Source: Climacium dendroides (Eukaryota; Streptophyta; Bryopsida; Hypnales; Climaciaceae). From it: 64,000 nt of DNA. A program made the position numbers and the translations under genes. The notes under the pieces are model-generated. The model saw nothing but the letters and a program-made list of their open reading frames with translations, was not told the origin of the DNA and ran no database searches. The DNA is taken from the NCBI GenBank assembly GCA_950106755.1, contig OX467083.1, positions 25,663,029 through 25,727,028 on the forward strand, in the 5' to 3' direction. Positions 1-12,700 of this stretch are shown piece after piece. Position 1 is the stretch's first letter. Each line of letters begins with the position of its first letter.

Positions 1-2116
1 TTTTTGTTCTAGTAGAGAAAATGAAAATCCCCATGCATGATTTCAAGTTGTTAATTCATCAATTTAAGTTGTTCAATTCGTAATTGCAATTGCAATTCTA
101 TCCAGTATTTCAACAATCAAGTAACTCTCATTTTCAAGGTATCACATCGAAATCTTTTGTGTGGAAAAGGAGACTGAGTTACATCACTATAAAAGTTTCA
201 ATTTGCTTCACAAAAAATAGCCTTGGTGTTTTCTCTTTATCGAAGTTTCAAATTTATGCAAAAAGAAAACCTTTCCTGGAAACATTTGTTAAAAATCCCA
301 TGTGAAGGCTGAGTTTTTTGACACAAGCGGAAGTGAAATCACCTTCGTGCAAGTGGTTTCTTTGAGCAATGTATTATGTAACGCGAATTCTTTTGAGAGA
401 ATCGTTGGATGATAGCTGATACTCCATTTTTTTTACGAGATGAAACAGTCGCTGAGATGCTCCTTACCTTGAGATAGTAGTACGGCGCGCTACATTTTGG
501 ATAATAACTGAAATTTCATCCGTTTCCTTCATGTTTATTCACCCAGAGTTTTGAATCGTTTAAGTACAAACCCAGTTTCATCACTCTTGGAGAGCACTCA
601 TGAAGATCGCAGTGCAACTTGCGCTGCTTCACAAAACTGAAATAGAGATCACTAGACGGCGTGAATCAGTCAATCATAGAAGGGAAGGGTCCAAGCGTCC
701 GTGTCGCCTCAATCTTAAACGACGGAGCCTCAGTGAAGCAGCATTGAACACCCAATAATTAACAAGTTTTTGAATTCAAATTTCCCACATTGCATTGCAG
801 CGCCAGTCAATTCTAAGCAACATGCATTCCAGGAGCACTAGACTACATCAAGCGAGTAATAATCAATCAATACCCATAAATATAAAAGACTCTCCAGAGA
901 CAAAATAATCAGTACTTTCGCAGCCATTGACAGAATCATCTTCATCTCTAGAGCATATCATACACGGGCTGTCAACTAGCGAGCTTTTCTGATCCTAGTT
1001 CTAGCTAGTTTTCGTTGTTGTTTTTATCAAATGCTCTATTCATACAGCTAGTCGTTCCTGGCCTTCGCTGCAACAATTTTCGTGATTTTACAGAGCTCCA
1101 GATGGGGATTCGGAACTGACTTCGGTGTGACTCTGAGGGCAGGCGTGTGAGCTTCATGATGCCATCTCCCAGCAAGGAGTGTTCACAGCCCAGAAAAGGA
1201 AAACGCTTTCTGACAACAGTGGATTCACCTTCGTGGACTGCAAAGTGACCGGCAGTGGGCAACTGTGTTTGTTTGCGGGCGTGGGGTCTGTTTGCCCGTG
1301 TTGTGTTCGCATTCTCTTACATGGAAGATGCGGTGGATCCCAGAGGCTGGTCCAACTGGGATGAATAAGAATTTGATCAATTTCAAAATAGGAATCAAAC
1401 GTTTTCAACAACCACTTCTGGACGGAGGGAGCTTGAGTTCAAGCAATTTCGGCCTAACCGTCGTACCTGTGGATACCGACTTATGTACAATTTTGCAGTT
1501 ATTCCAATTCAGAAGTTCCAAGCTATGTAGCCGATAAAATTCCACTCATGAATTACAGCTTGAATTGCAAATAGGACTTCACACGCGATGATGATGCAAA
1601 AGTTTTGGTTGTAATTTGGATGCTACAAATCGTGAAACCCATTTCAGTTTACAACTGGGTGACAAATCATGAGAGGTGTCCATCTACACTTATAGCACAA
1701 TCAATGCAACTGTACAGAGCGGCTCTTTTTGAGAAGGATGCACCACATATACAGTGACACCAAAAAAAGAAAAAGGGGGATCCTAACGTCTGACTAGGCA
1801 AAATTGAGTCCTACGAGCGTAATTCTGCACCGCACGTGACTGACTGGATGCCTAAAATGTGTACACTCACCGGCGCTCAACATGTGGTTTAGGGTTTGGG
1901 GTTTGGGGTTTGGGGTTTAGGGTTTGGGCAGCCCTTTCAACACATGTAGCAATAAATCTGTAACAAGCTCTGTATGCAATCACTAGTCAGCTCAATGAAT
2001 CTTATTGTCATAGGATACAGTAGGGGTTGTCACAGTGCAAGCTTCTGGTTCAATTCTGTTTCGAGACTTGAAAACCCTAAACCTACACAGTGGCAAGTAC
2101 CTTGGGGACACCCTTG
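1..2116. other. Non-coding region downstream of the Prune-like gene
   Basis: I see no gene here. Only short unrelated open frames occur, none with a recognisable domain. Base composition is mixed and not extremely AT-rich. The segment follows the stop codon of the minus-strand gene ending at 2117, so the part nearest 2116 is probably its 3' UTR and terminator. A degenerate telomere-like tract lies at 1888-1928 and is listed separately. Confidence 0.5.
1888..1928 (+). repeat. Interstitial telomere-like tract
   Basis: The plus strand carries about six consecutive units alternating between TTTAGGG and TTTGGGG. This is the plant-type telomere heptamer with a frequent A-to-G change. Short tracts of this kind (telo-boxes) are common near plant genes. 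It lies about 190 bp downstream of the stop codon of the minus-strand gene at 2117. Confidence 0.8.
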
Positions 2117-5100
2117 CTAATGAGCACTGGGACGGTTTCGGAACCAACCTCTCTTGTTTAATGGCACCTTCCTCTTGGTATCAGAAGCAGATTTGCTGCC
2201 CAGTTTTGTTGAGAGCTCAGGCTCTAATTTGCGGCTTGCTGTTGTTGCTGTTGTTGTTGTTGTCGTCGTCGTTGTTGTTGGCTTTGGTGGCTCCACACGG
2301 GCAATTACGGAAGTTGGCCTGCTCATTGGCTTGGGTTGCTCTACGCCTGGACCTCTCGGACCCGTTTGTTCTACTGCAACAAAGATTCCATCTTCTCAAG
2401 TTATTTTCACATATCAATCCGGTACAATTCGAGAGCAACTAGATAAATATTAGAACTGTTCGATAGGTTCGAGCGCAACTGTGAAAATGGATAGACTCGA
2501 GTCACGGAGAAGTGAACTAAAATGCTTTGTTCATGACAACTCAATGAACGGCATTTGGATATCACTTGGTCAAAGCAACGAATCCTCTGCTGAATTCAAT
2601 TGAAAGATGAACAAAAAGATCCGTCTTACCTCCAAGAGCATTAGAATCTCCATATATCTCTTTGATAAATGGGGTCACGTAATTCTCGTCTCGGATGTTC
2701 ACCACTGCAGTCACATCGTTAACCTCCAATTAGTTCATTGCAAGGCACATACCCATAAATTTTCAAACGATTTCAAACTAGACATACGTTTTGAAAGTTA
2801 CGCCATCAATTGTTAGCTTTCAAAGTACGGTAGACTTTATAATTTTACCTTGGGCAATTGGGGGTTAATATGAGAATAATAATCTAGAGTATTTTGCATA
2901 TACGTCTATCATTGATCGTAAGACACACTTGTCACACATTGAAACTATGTCAAATAGACGTTACTTTGAGACCCCAGAACAACCAGATTCAAGTCAGGGT
3001 TTAGGGTACACATAAATCAGTTGAGAAACATACAGTGTTTGTAAAAACCGTTCCTTCCTAATGACCCAGCTCCCACCAGCAGAATCGTTGCCTGCTGCTT
3101 GTCCCTTGATGACCCAGTTGACAGATTCTTTGTGTCTACGAGAATTCCTGCAAGCTGTTCGCATCCAAATAAGTCACTAACCTCATCATGTTTGTTAGAA
3201 TGAAAGATTTCGCTGAATTGCTATAGGTTTAGTTGCCGAACTGAAACCTCGGATCTGTACTAGTCCTTGAATTTAGAGCTCTGGGCAGTTGAACGTCACA
3301 ATTCTGGCACTCTAAATCATACCATTTCATTTCTACATGTGTGACCAGAGTTAATCTATCACCAGTCAAATTTGCATTCACCATCATAAATGGAAAAACA
3401 TCAAGATATCGGCACTCTTTTAAGACACTGATATGGAAGCACAAAACTACACCGGTTACTGTTTTTTCGAGCTTGGACAAATGAATGTCACAATTTTGCC
3501 GCTTTTAAACACACCATGTTTAGGAAGATGAACACGCTCCAGAAACAAAACCAGTTAAACTGTTTCCAGTTCATGCTCCTGTGACTGCATGAAATGCTTA
3601 GAAAGCAAGGATAGAAAGAGGACTGGAGGGCAGGGGCATACCAACAGTGTCTTCATGTAGCGTGCTTGGAGGAGCTTCGGAGCTTCCTGTCGAAACTTCT
3701 CCGAAACGATGGTGCAGCTCGATGCTACCTGCATTCCGCAAGTTTTTGGGGTTGAGGGTTTCAGGGTTCCAGGGTTTCAAGGTTTCAAGGTTTAGGGTTT
3801 TAGGGTTGAGGGCGTAGTTAAATTCCTTCAGCAAGAGACTACCACATCCAGTTTTCTATCAACGAGCCTGTATTGGTACTTGGCAGCTTTTTTCAAGAAG
3901 AATCAATTGGCTAACACGTGATGGATTTGGAATAGAAATAGTATTACCTCGTCTTTCGTTTGCAAAATCTCTTGGCCAGAGACAGCCCGTTTCACACGTC
4001 CGGCGATAGCCGTCTCAGCAGCCATTGAGACCTGCACAGTGGTTGCCATTCATGAGCTTCACGAGTTCCAAAAACATTTGCTGGTTTTTTAACAGTTAGA
4101 TGGTGCACTCATAGTATGACGAGGCCTATCACCGAGGTAGCCAGTCAAAAATTATCAGATTCTTGCACGGTAAGGTGCATTCTCGTTTCCACAACTTCTC
4201 TAAGAGTCATTCCTCAGGCACTTTTTGTCAATTGATGAGCTTCCAAATACCATCTCCTAATTTTCAACATTTAGAATATGGTCCACTCATAGAAGGATGA
4301 GGCCCATCATTCAGTCAAAACTATCAGATTCCTGCATAAATAGTTGCATTCATCATTTCTACAGTGTCTCTGAAAGTCATACATCGAACACGTCTGTTCT
4401 CCCCAGCGTTTCAGGGTTAAGAATGTTATGTCCCATGATAAATAAGGTTAGGTGAGTCTAATTTTCATGCAGTAAAGCTTCAAACTACAGCACAGGTTCA
4501 AAAGCAAGCAATGAAATTGGTTACCTCGTCAAGGAAAAGCACGGCGCTGGCGTCAATGCCGCAGACATGAAACAGCCACGCCGCATCACGATGCTCCCAC
4601 ATCTCCTTCTGGCACATGTTCATGACTGGAATAGGGTGCCACTTCGCGGACGCGGACGCCATGGTATTCTCCAGCAGCCACGCCGTGCACAGCGTGGAGA
4701 TCATGGAACTCAAGCCTTGCCCCGCTTCCGACAAGATCATGTGAAAACATTTGGAACTCTCGCCACTGCTGAACGACTCCAGGAACCGCTTCTTCTGCAG
4801 CGCCAGGAACTTGTTCAAATGCTCAATCTCCCGGCACTTGAAGAAGAATTTCATGAGCGTGTTGTCAGTGGGAGGCGACCGATCTCGCCCGGCCACTATT
4901 TGCTCGAACGAAATCCCCACCTGCAGCAGCCGCGGCGACGAAGGAGCTGGCAAAATACTCAAAACACTGCCTGATTTCGAACTTTCACGGTCATCAGACA
5001 CCATGGATCGAGCTCTCCGGGAACCAGATGCAGGAGTTACGGTGTCCGAGGGGGATTGCGCTGGTTGTGCATTCTTCGCTGCAGGACGTTTCACTAGGGT

Positions 5101-7638
5101 GGTGATATTGACGTCTTCGCGCAACAACCGCTCACTGCGAGCGTAAGGTGATGGTTGCGAGGTGGAATGGAAGCTCTGGAATCCTTGGGCGCCAGCGCTT
5201 CGTGCAGCGCTCTGCATTTCGACCGACCCCGGTGATGGTGCGAAGACGCCAGGACTGGATGGGGAGCTTTGGATTCCTGACCACGGTAGCGACGGTGCAG
5301 AGAGGTTTGGACTGGTGGTAATGTTCGACAGAGTTCCGCCAGGTTGCGGCCGCTGGGAGATCGGACTGGGGTGTATGGGGCTTGAGGGCGGGCCGGCCTG
5401 CGCGTTGAATCCATTGAAATTCGTCCGCTGGGAGTTGTTTCCCGTGGGACTGATCGGTGGCGTCGTGTTCGCGGGTTCGGATCTTGGTGTTGAGCCTTTC
5501 CGCGAGTTTTCGAAGAGCTGGTTGTTTGGTTCGTCCTTGCTGCCTGGCGTGGTGAGAATGATCGCTGCGGTTTGGAGAAAAGTGCCCGTGGTGGAGGGCG
5601 TGGTCGCCGGGAGCGCGGCAGCGGCTTTATTTGTTTGGCCATGGCGAGGGGTAGTTCGGCGCGACTTGGTGCTCGTGTCAGAGCCTGAGTCAGAGCCTTG
5701 ATGGTCAGGCGCGACACGTGAGTTTACGAGACGGGGTTTTCTCGGCGATTTGTCTGATGGCGCGAGTGTTTCGGTGGTGGTCATCGAGGTGGGACGTCTC
5801 CGGCGCTGAAAATCCGTCGTGTCGCCGGTACGACGAGGTTTCCTCGGGGAGGGCGAGTGGTCTGGTGGCGCTGATGATAACTCGCTGGAGGTGGTGAGCG
5901 AGGTGGGACGTCGCCGCCGCTGGAACTCGATCGCGTCGCCCGTGAGTGGCCGTGGAGGCGTGAGCAGTCCCTGCGCGTCGCGCTTGGGGAGCTTCTGCTT
6001 CGGAGAGAACAAATCCTCTATCGCATTGCTGAGCTTGCCCGCGTCCCAGGTGGAGTTTCGGCGGTGCTTCCCCATGAGCTTCGAGACGCCGGCCTTCTCG
6101 GAGTTGAACCTCGCCGACGCCGTCAACATAGTCTTGTCGACAGATTCCGTGGAGCTTGCGTCGGCAGGGTGCCCGTGAAAGGTCGAGCCGCGCACCCCCG
6201 CTGGGTCAACGTCACTTTCGTCGTTGGTCGCGTTTCGCCCCTGCAACTTCTGGTGCACTCGCTGAAACCACAGCTTCGACTTCACGGTCTCCGACTTCGC
6301 GTGCGTCTTGTGCTTGTGGCTATGGGCTTTCGAACTGACGTCGGAGTACGTGGTGCTCACACTCGACACTGACGATCGCGGGCTCTCGATGGGATCCTCT
6401 TTCTCAACCGCACCATCGGTCTCCACATTCTCGCGTTCAGGTTCAATCTTAGCTCCTGGTTCAGCTGCCACTAGAGATTCAGCTTTGGATTCAGTTGGCT
6501 GCGAGATGATGTCTTTCACGCCAACATTCTTCGATCTGGAGCTCACTTTGGCGCTGCTCTTTTTCCCCAACTTGGATGCACCCCAATGCAACATGCGCCG
6601 TAGCATCCCCGCGGGCTTCACATCCACCTTCGCCGCCTCCAGCTCGGGTTTGAGCGGCTCCGAATGCGAGATCAATGGCGCCGAGTGCGAGATCAAAGGC
6701 ATTCCTTCAAAGGATTTCAGAGCTCTAGCATCCCCTTCCACGGGCGCGAAGCTTGACTCGCTCCTGCTGGAGGCGCTTCGCATGTTCTCCCGCGTGTTGC
6801 TGCCATTACCCAAAAGGGTGGATGTCGCTTGCAGCTTCAGCAGCGCGGGACTGGGCGCGTTCTTGGAGCGCCCACTTCCTTCAGACGACGACTTCTGGAA
6901 CTCGGGAGGATCCTGAGCTGATTTCTCGAATGGCAATGGCAATGTGCTTCCTGTCCTCACGCGCAAGTGCGCCGGCGCGGGCGCAGGCTTACCCTCGAAG
7001 CTCAATTCCAACTTCGGCAATTCGTCCTGCGACCCCCGTGGCGATTCCAGTGGCGATTCCAGTGGCGATTCCGGCGATTCCAGCGATTCCAATGTAGGCA
7101 ACGAGTCGTAGAAAGTCTCAGACTGCGATTGCTGCGAAGCGCCGCTAGACTGCGATCTGCAAGCTTCCGGACTGGGTGTCCCGGACTCTTTGCTATTCCA
7201 TTCCAGACGTTTGGAAGGGGTTCGCAACCGCGGCGACGGCGGCTCACGAACCGCTTCATTGCGAAGATTCTCAAATGAAGCACGGATACTGCGAACGCTC
7301 CGAGCGCTTTTCGGACTCTCGCTGACGGCGGGAGGATTTGACCTAGACGTGCCCGTTTTCACCTTGAGCTCCGACATGAAAAGATCTGGTTGCAGAAACG
7401 TCGACGAATCCCACCGCGGCTTCTCAACCATGTGCTTCTCGATGGTGGGCGCACCATCGGCGAGATTCTCGACGTCCACATTGAGTTTCGCAGGTTTGAG
7501 TTTCCCAACGCTCTCGGGCTTCATTGTCGATGAAGAAGACGACGAAGACGGCGACGATGACGACCTTGAGGCGCCCTTGCGAGTCGTCGCTCCCTGTCGC
7601 TGCGCACTGGATTGCGACCCGCCCTGCATGGCGCCCAT
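2117..7638 (-). CDS. Prune/DHH-phosphoesterase-like protein with long disordered N-terminus
   Basis: This is a six-exon minus-strand gene. Exons read as 7638-4525, 4031-3948, 3728-3642, 3154-3034, 2704-2630 and 2373-2117. All have GT-AG borders and consistent phase, giving about 1245 residues. Residues 1 to about 960 are low complexity, rich in Ser, Pro and Lys, with repeated RRRRPTS-type blocks. From about residue 965 the sequence resembles plant exopolyphosphatase-like (Prune/DHH) proteins: a hydrophobic 'FHMILSEAGQGLSSMISTL' strand-turn-helix, 'IPVMNM', 'LFLDE', then 'SCTIVSEKF' (exon 3) and 'LAGILVDTKNL' with 'GAGSLGRNGFY' (exon 4). The usual DLDS metal-binding motif reads GLSS, and no DHH/DHR is seen, so it may be catalytically dead. 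The last exon encodes a Thr run and ends in a basic tail. The start is the first ATG of the open frame at 7638. Family assignment is from remembered motifs. Confidence 0.6.
3741..3812 (+). repeat. Degenerate telomere-like tract in an intron
   Basis: About ten degenerate GGGTTT(C/A)AGG-type units lie in intron 2 of the Prune-like gene, ending about 13 bp from the 3' splice site used by exon 3 (exon starts at 3728 on the minus strand). On the transcribed strand the tract is C- and A-rich (CCCTAAA-like). It is related to, but more decayed than, the tract at 1888-1928. Confidence 0.65.
4055..4385. repeat. Tandem duplication, ~170-bp unit, in intron 1
   Basis: Two diverged copies (about 4055-4215 and 4225-4385) share the landmarks 'cagtcaaaa' followed by 'tatcagatt' at 4142 and 4312, and the ends 'agtcat' at about 4205 and 4375, so the period is 170 bp. 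Both lie in the first intron of the Prune-like gene, between exon 1 (ends 4525) and exon 2 (starts 4031). I see no coding exon in either copy. Confidence 0.7.
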
Positions 7639-9217
7639 CGTCCTGCATTACTCCATGGGAGTGCCGCCAAGTGCGCTCTTCCGCATTCCGCAACAATGTC
7701 AATTCAGCTACCAGTGCTTGCAACTCTGGTGCAACTCTTCTATTGCGAACAAAACCTCCCCAAAAAAAAACTGAAACGAACCACAAGCCCAGATGGAAAC
7801 AAGTGCATCACCCGCTACACAACATAGTTTAACCATTCGACCATTTCAAAGCATGCAATCATCTTGACGTGCACATGAATCTCTCACTCATGACGCCTTC
7901 GATTCTCCGTCGTGTGTGTCGTCCTGAGCTGAAGATCGACACGCCGCAATAGCAGAAACCAACCCGTCACAGAACGCTATCTCACAAACAGAACCTCCAT
8001 AGCCAGAGAGCCAGCTTGACATCGCATTGTTTACAACTCCTCATAAACCCTCCATATCATATACACGCTTGCACCCCAAAAACTTTAAACATTCTACCCC
8101 AAGTCCCCAACCCATAACAACACTCTATCAACGGCACAATGCACATGCACCACGGCCAGTCTCTTAGCTTGTGCCCAACCATCCAAAAACTAAACTTTCA
8201 CAGAACTAGAGCTACTACACAGGCACGATCCCACACCGACCATTTCCTGCAGTGCATTCCCGGCCCAGAGCGTGATTTGATTCGGTGGCATCATCACCAA
8301 GAACGCTAGCAGATGGATAGCAATTCAAAATGCGGGATAAAAAAAGGGGAAAAAAAAAAGAGAGAGACCAGAGAGGAGGAATTTAGCAGATGTCGATGAG
8401 GATGACAGAGAGATGACTGTTAAGTTAACAGAGACCGGAAGCCGGAAGTCGGAACCATGCACACTCTGTTTGTCCGACGTAGCCAGCAGGCAAGGCGAGT
8501 CACCGTGCACCTTCCATTCCAAAAGCACGGAAAGCTTAAATATAAACCTCCATCAACGACCCTTCTTCCGAATTGGCAGTTTGGTACTTTGGCACCCAAG
8601 AGGACCTTAATTTTAGCACCCTTCCACTGGCGCCATAGCTAGAAACTGGTCAGAAATTAATCACACATGCAGTGTACCGTACGCAGTGAAAGTGAATGAT
8701 TCTCCCGACGAAGCTCGAAGGGGAAAAATCGCGGTTTGTCGAATCTGTGCCCTCCACAGTACTTTTACCGGAAGTATGAACGAACCATGGGAGCGGAGCC
8801 GATCGTCATGAGATGAAATCCAGGAAGAACAGTGCCATTCGTTCAAGGAGTGGATTTCATGGGAGACTAATTCAAGACTGGATCTGGTGTAAATCCGGGC
8901 ACCGTCACTGGAATGGCGGAACGACTGGGGTGTGGAAATTGAGGACTGGGAAAGGATTGGGACTCTAATTTAGGGCGTGGCTGTCGTTATGCTGGAGAGA
9001 CGTGAAGGGTGATCAATGCGCTGGGGGAGTTTGGGTCCAATTGGGGAGGGGAGGGGGCTCTAGTTGTTCCCTCCTTTTTCTCTCATAACTCTGGTGCGGC
9101 TCTTCAAGGCTTTCCCTCCTTTTGTTATTACTTTTTTAGATGCTGATTTTTAGATGCTGATCAATCTTCCCTCCTTTGAAAGAAAAGGCAGGCCTCTACT
9201 GAACTTGGGGATGATCA
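7639..9217. promoter_or_regulatory. Upstream region of the Prune-like gene
   Basis: This is a GC-moderate segment upstream of the ATG at 7638, expected to hold the 5' UTR and promoter of the minus-strand gene. I find no convincing further gene. The short open frames in it are not recognisable. Base composition drops sharply to AT-rich after about 9.2 kb, where a MITE-like end begins. I did not identify a TATA box I would defend. Confidence 0.4.
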
Positions 9218-9740
9218 AACTGTTATAAGGGAGCTAAGGTAAACCAGTCCATTGTGGTCAGAATGAGGAGTTTGACATCATCTTGTTGCTATAAATTTTC
9301 AACTTTTTTCCCACATTAGTACAAGTGTGAGAAACAGCAAGTGCAGTTGAAATTTTATTTTATTTTTACCAAGTATGACTTCGCTAGGAATTTTTGAAGT
9401 GTTCAAGCCCAAAAGAGTCTGTAGACTACCTCATAACCAACAAAATCTGAATCTGTAATGCTCATCTTACTACCTAATGTAATGCAGTTACAATATTTTT
9501 CTATCAAGGAAGGCCTAGAAAGTCAATTTTTACAATGAATTTCACATTGAAGAAATTAGAAGTTCCCAATGAGATCATTGTTCTCTCCATTACTGTCATG
9601 TAAGACATGCATTGTGGCTCACATCTCACATACTGGAAAAAACAAACTACAATGGGTCATTTCCTAGGTGACCACAATGGGTCATTTGACTGCAATGGGG
9701 CATTTGACTGCAATGGGTTGCTTTACCTTACACCTAAAAT
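9218..9740. mobile_element. Putative MITE with degenerate inverted ends
   Basis: The left end near 9226 (core 'taaggtaaaccagtccattg') and the right end near 9700-9730 (core 'caatgggttgctttacctta') are imperfect inverted copies, bounding about 0.5 kb without a gene. Just inside the right end the phrase 'caatgggtcatttgactg' is partly repeated in tandem. A third similar end occurs near 21532-21569. No clear target duplication was found, so exact borders are uncertain. Confidence 0.45.
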
Positions 9741-12700
9741 CGCACAAATAAGCAATTCAACATGGTTTCTATTATTATATTGAAAAAAATTTGTGGGGTG
9801 TTGTTGGTAGTTGAAAGCGGGGGATTCTAGATTATCTTATAATGCTTTTTTGGACACTAGATGAATAAAATATAAATTTTTAAAGTGTTAGGGGATTCAA
9901 AAACCAACCACAAACTCATATAAATAGTGGGAGTACATTTTAGGCAAGAGTTTGTAGTCAAGTCAATTTTTAGAAAGTAGGTGAAATTAGGTGTAGTTAT
10001 CTCAAGTTTCCCACCTTCAATTTCAAGGGACTCAATCACATTCTCTACAAGGGTAAATGTCCATGCACTTAGAATTAGCCAAACTTTGCATAAAAGACAA
10101 AAAAAATAAAAATTGGAAGAATGTACAATAGTTGTAAGAAGAAATCAGAATTGTTAGCCAACAAAATTTTTGTAGGAAATCCATGAAAGGCAAGTTTCCA
10201 ATTTCCAAAAAATTATTTTTTTACATTGAACTAGTACTTTTTGTTTGTTTTTAGTTTCACAATAAGGCAAGCTACTCCTAAAATGTAGATTTCTCCTACT
10301 CACATAATAGTGAAAAGCACTGTGAAAACTCGACAATAGCAATTCAACTCTTGAAAACTCATAAATTCATTTCCAATTCTAATAGAGCATAGAAATTCAC
10401 TCTAAGTGATTAGATGTTTTAAAGGGTTGGAGTGAAGATGTTCTTTAGGAATTGGCAGCAATATTGCAAAATTTACCTCCTTGAAACATTGGGCACCTAT
10501 TGGAGAGTAGATTGATTGTTTGTTCCGCTTACACAACTCACTATTTTAAATTTCAATCAATCACAAATTCTATTCTCTCCTAGTGTGCAAAAGCAAAAAG
10601 AATATTGATCATTTGTTACATGTATTTACTATTTGTCAATAATATCTAATATTATGCATAGTTGCCAAACTAAGTCCCCAAAAAATTTGGTATGTCTAAA
10701 AGTATGTCTAAACATGAATTGTGCAATTTTCATTCAAAATTTGTCAAGGTCTAGGATATAGAAGTTCAAGTTGTGGTGCTCATAGTTGATTCCAAATTTT
10801 TTGCCTCATCCTATAGCTATACTAGTTGATGCAAGCAATTTAGAGGCAATAAAGAAGTAAAATGTATTTTTGTAGAATAGAAGAGAAAAAATTTTACTCA
10901 CAATTAATCATATGATTGGCTATAAATAACCTTTTACTATCTAAATTTTTTTTTTGAAACATTGTTGTATGGAAGTTGAGATCAAATATGTTGAAAAGAA
11001 CCAAAATTTGATTTTAAAAACTCCATACAATTACCTTTAACCTTAAAAAAAATATGAGTTACCTTTTGTTTTTACAAACTCTCAATTCTAGAATGTCATT
11101 TGCACTTTTGTAGCTTGAGCTTCAAAATGTGCTAGGTAACTCCAAGGAATATAGAGTTTTGTTTCTTTCTTCTCTTTGCAATTCATTTTTGAGCATATTG
11201 TTGGAAAAACTAATCAAGAGCATTTCAAGGAAATGAAAAGAAGTAAGAGTGGCTTATAAACTACTTCATCTTTGAAAAAGATTGCTTTGTCACCCCTAAG
11301 GTATCACAAAAAGGCCTACAAACTAATTTTCCTTCAACAATTATTGTTTTTCACCATAAATTACAAGGCATTAGAAAATGACCCCAATTATTTAGTAAAA
11401 TCATTATACATTAAGAATGTGGACATTCAAGGTTGTTGTTCCACACTAAAGTCAATAGGGTAGTAATTATAAGTTTTTTTTGGCATTATGACATAAATAA
11501 CATTCTTGAACATACTATAAAGTTCCTTCTATGTATTAAAAAGGTTGTGAAATATTAAATGAATTAGTATGTAAAATAATATTTGTCTTTATATACTCCT
11601 TGGTACAACAATTTTCAACCTAGAATTAGAATTCAAAAAGTAGTCATTCATGTCATTCATTAGTGGAGTACCAATGATGTAGAAGGAAGTACTTTCATTC
11701 CTCTCATTTCTTTCATGATTTGAGGGAAATGAAACCTAAATGGATGACAAGTTTGTCCTAATTATTCTTTATTTCCATTTCAACTAAATGAAGAATATTT
11801 TTTCCAACTATGAATCACCATCCTATGTAGTAATACAACAATTGTTGATATTTTAAATTCATTATCATCAAAAAGAATATTTTGATAAACTCATTTCTAA
11901 TGAACCTTTTTAAAATTAACTATTAAAATATTATCATAAAAAAAAATAAACATAAAAAATTTACATTTAATATTTTGCACTACATAGAAGTTGAATAATA
12001 AACCTGGGTACTTCACTATCAATTACTTTATAAATAATTTGAGACCTAGTATAGGAGTACATTTTAAATGTTGAAACTAATAACTTAAAAATATTTAAGT
12101 TACTATAGCATAATTTCTTTGAAGCATACTAAATTACAATAATTGTACAAAACATTGTAATGATCTATAATATATAATTTATAAATCTACACAAGGGGTA
12201 GCACAAAAGAGAGGAAAAGAACCTACACAAGGAGCTTCTATTTTCCATCTATAGATAGCCAAAATAATGACCATCTCATTTGGAATTGTATTTGTATAAA
12301 GTCAATTGTTTTTTCCCTATTTAAAATCTATTGTTGTACTATACCATGAATCCTAAACTTTGAAATCAATCTAATTGTTGGCACATTTTGTAAGATTTTA
12401 GGACTCTAAACCACTACTTTTTAGAATGCATAAGCCAAACTTAGCCAATATAATACTATGTGTAGTGTTTAGAGTTTCTATGATTTTTTTTCCTATTGTA
12501 TGTGTATATATATATGTATAATTGATTTGTATATATTGTTGGATATATGATGTCTCTCTCTATATATATTGTTTGTGTGGGTTGTGTTATAATAGTTAAA
12601 TTATAGGCATGTTGTATTGATCAACTTTAAAACCATATATAAATTTTTGAATTACAGAAGAGACATGTTTAAATGCCTCAAATTTCAATTTTAACTATTG

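Noticed and set aside
2035..2453. Plus-strand frames with poly-Leu or poly-Val runs
   Set aside because: They are antisense shadows of the last exon of the Prune-like gene, where the trinucleotide repeat encodes Thr.
4567..7774. Several long plus-strand and alternative minus-strand frames
   Set aside because: They overlap the 1038-codon first exon of the Prune-like gene and exist because of its GC-rich composition.
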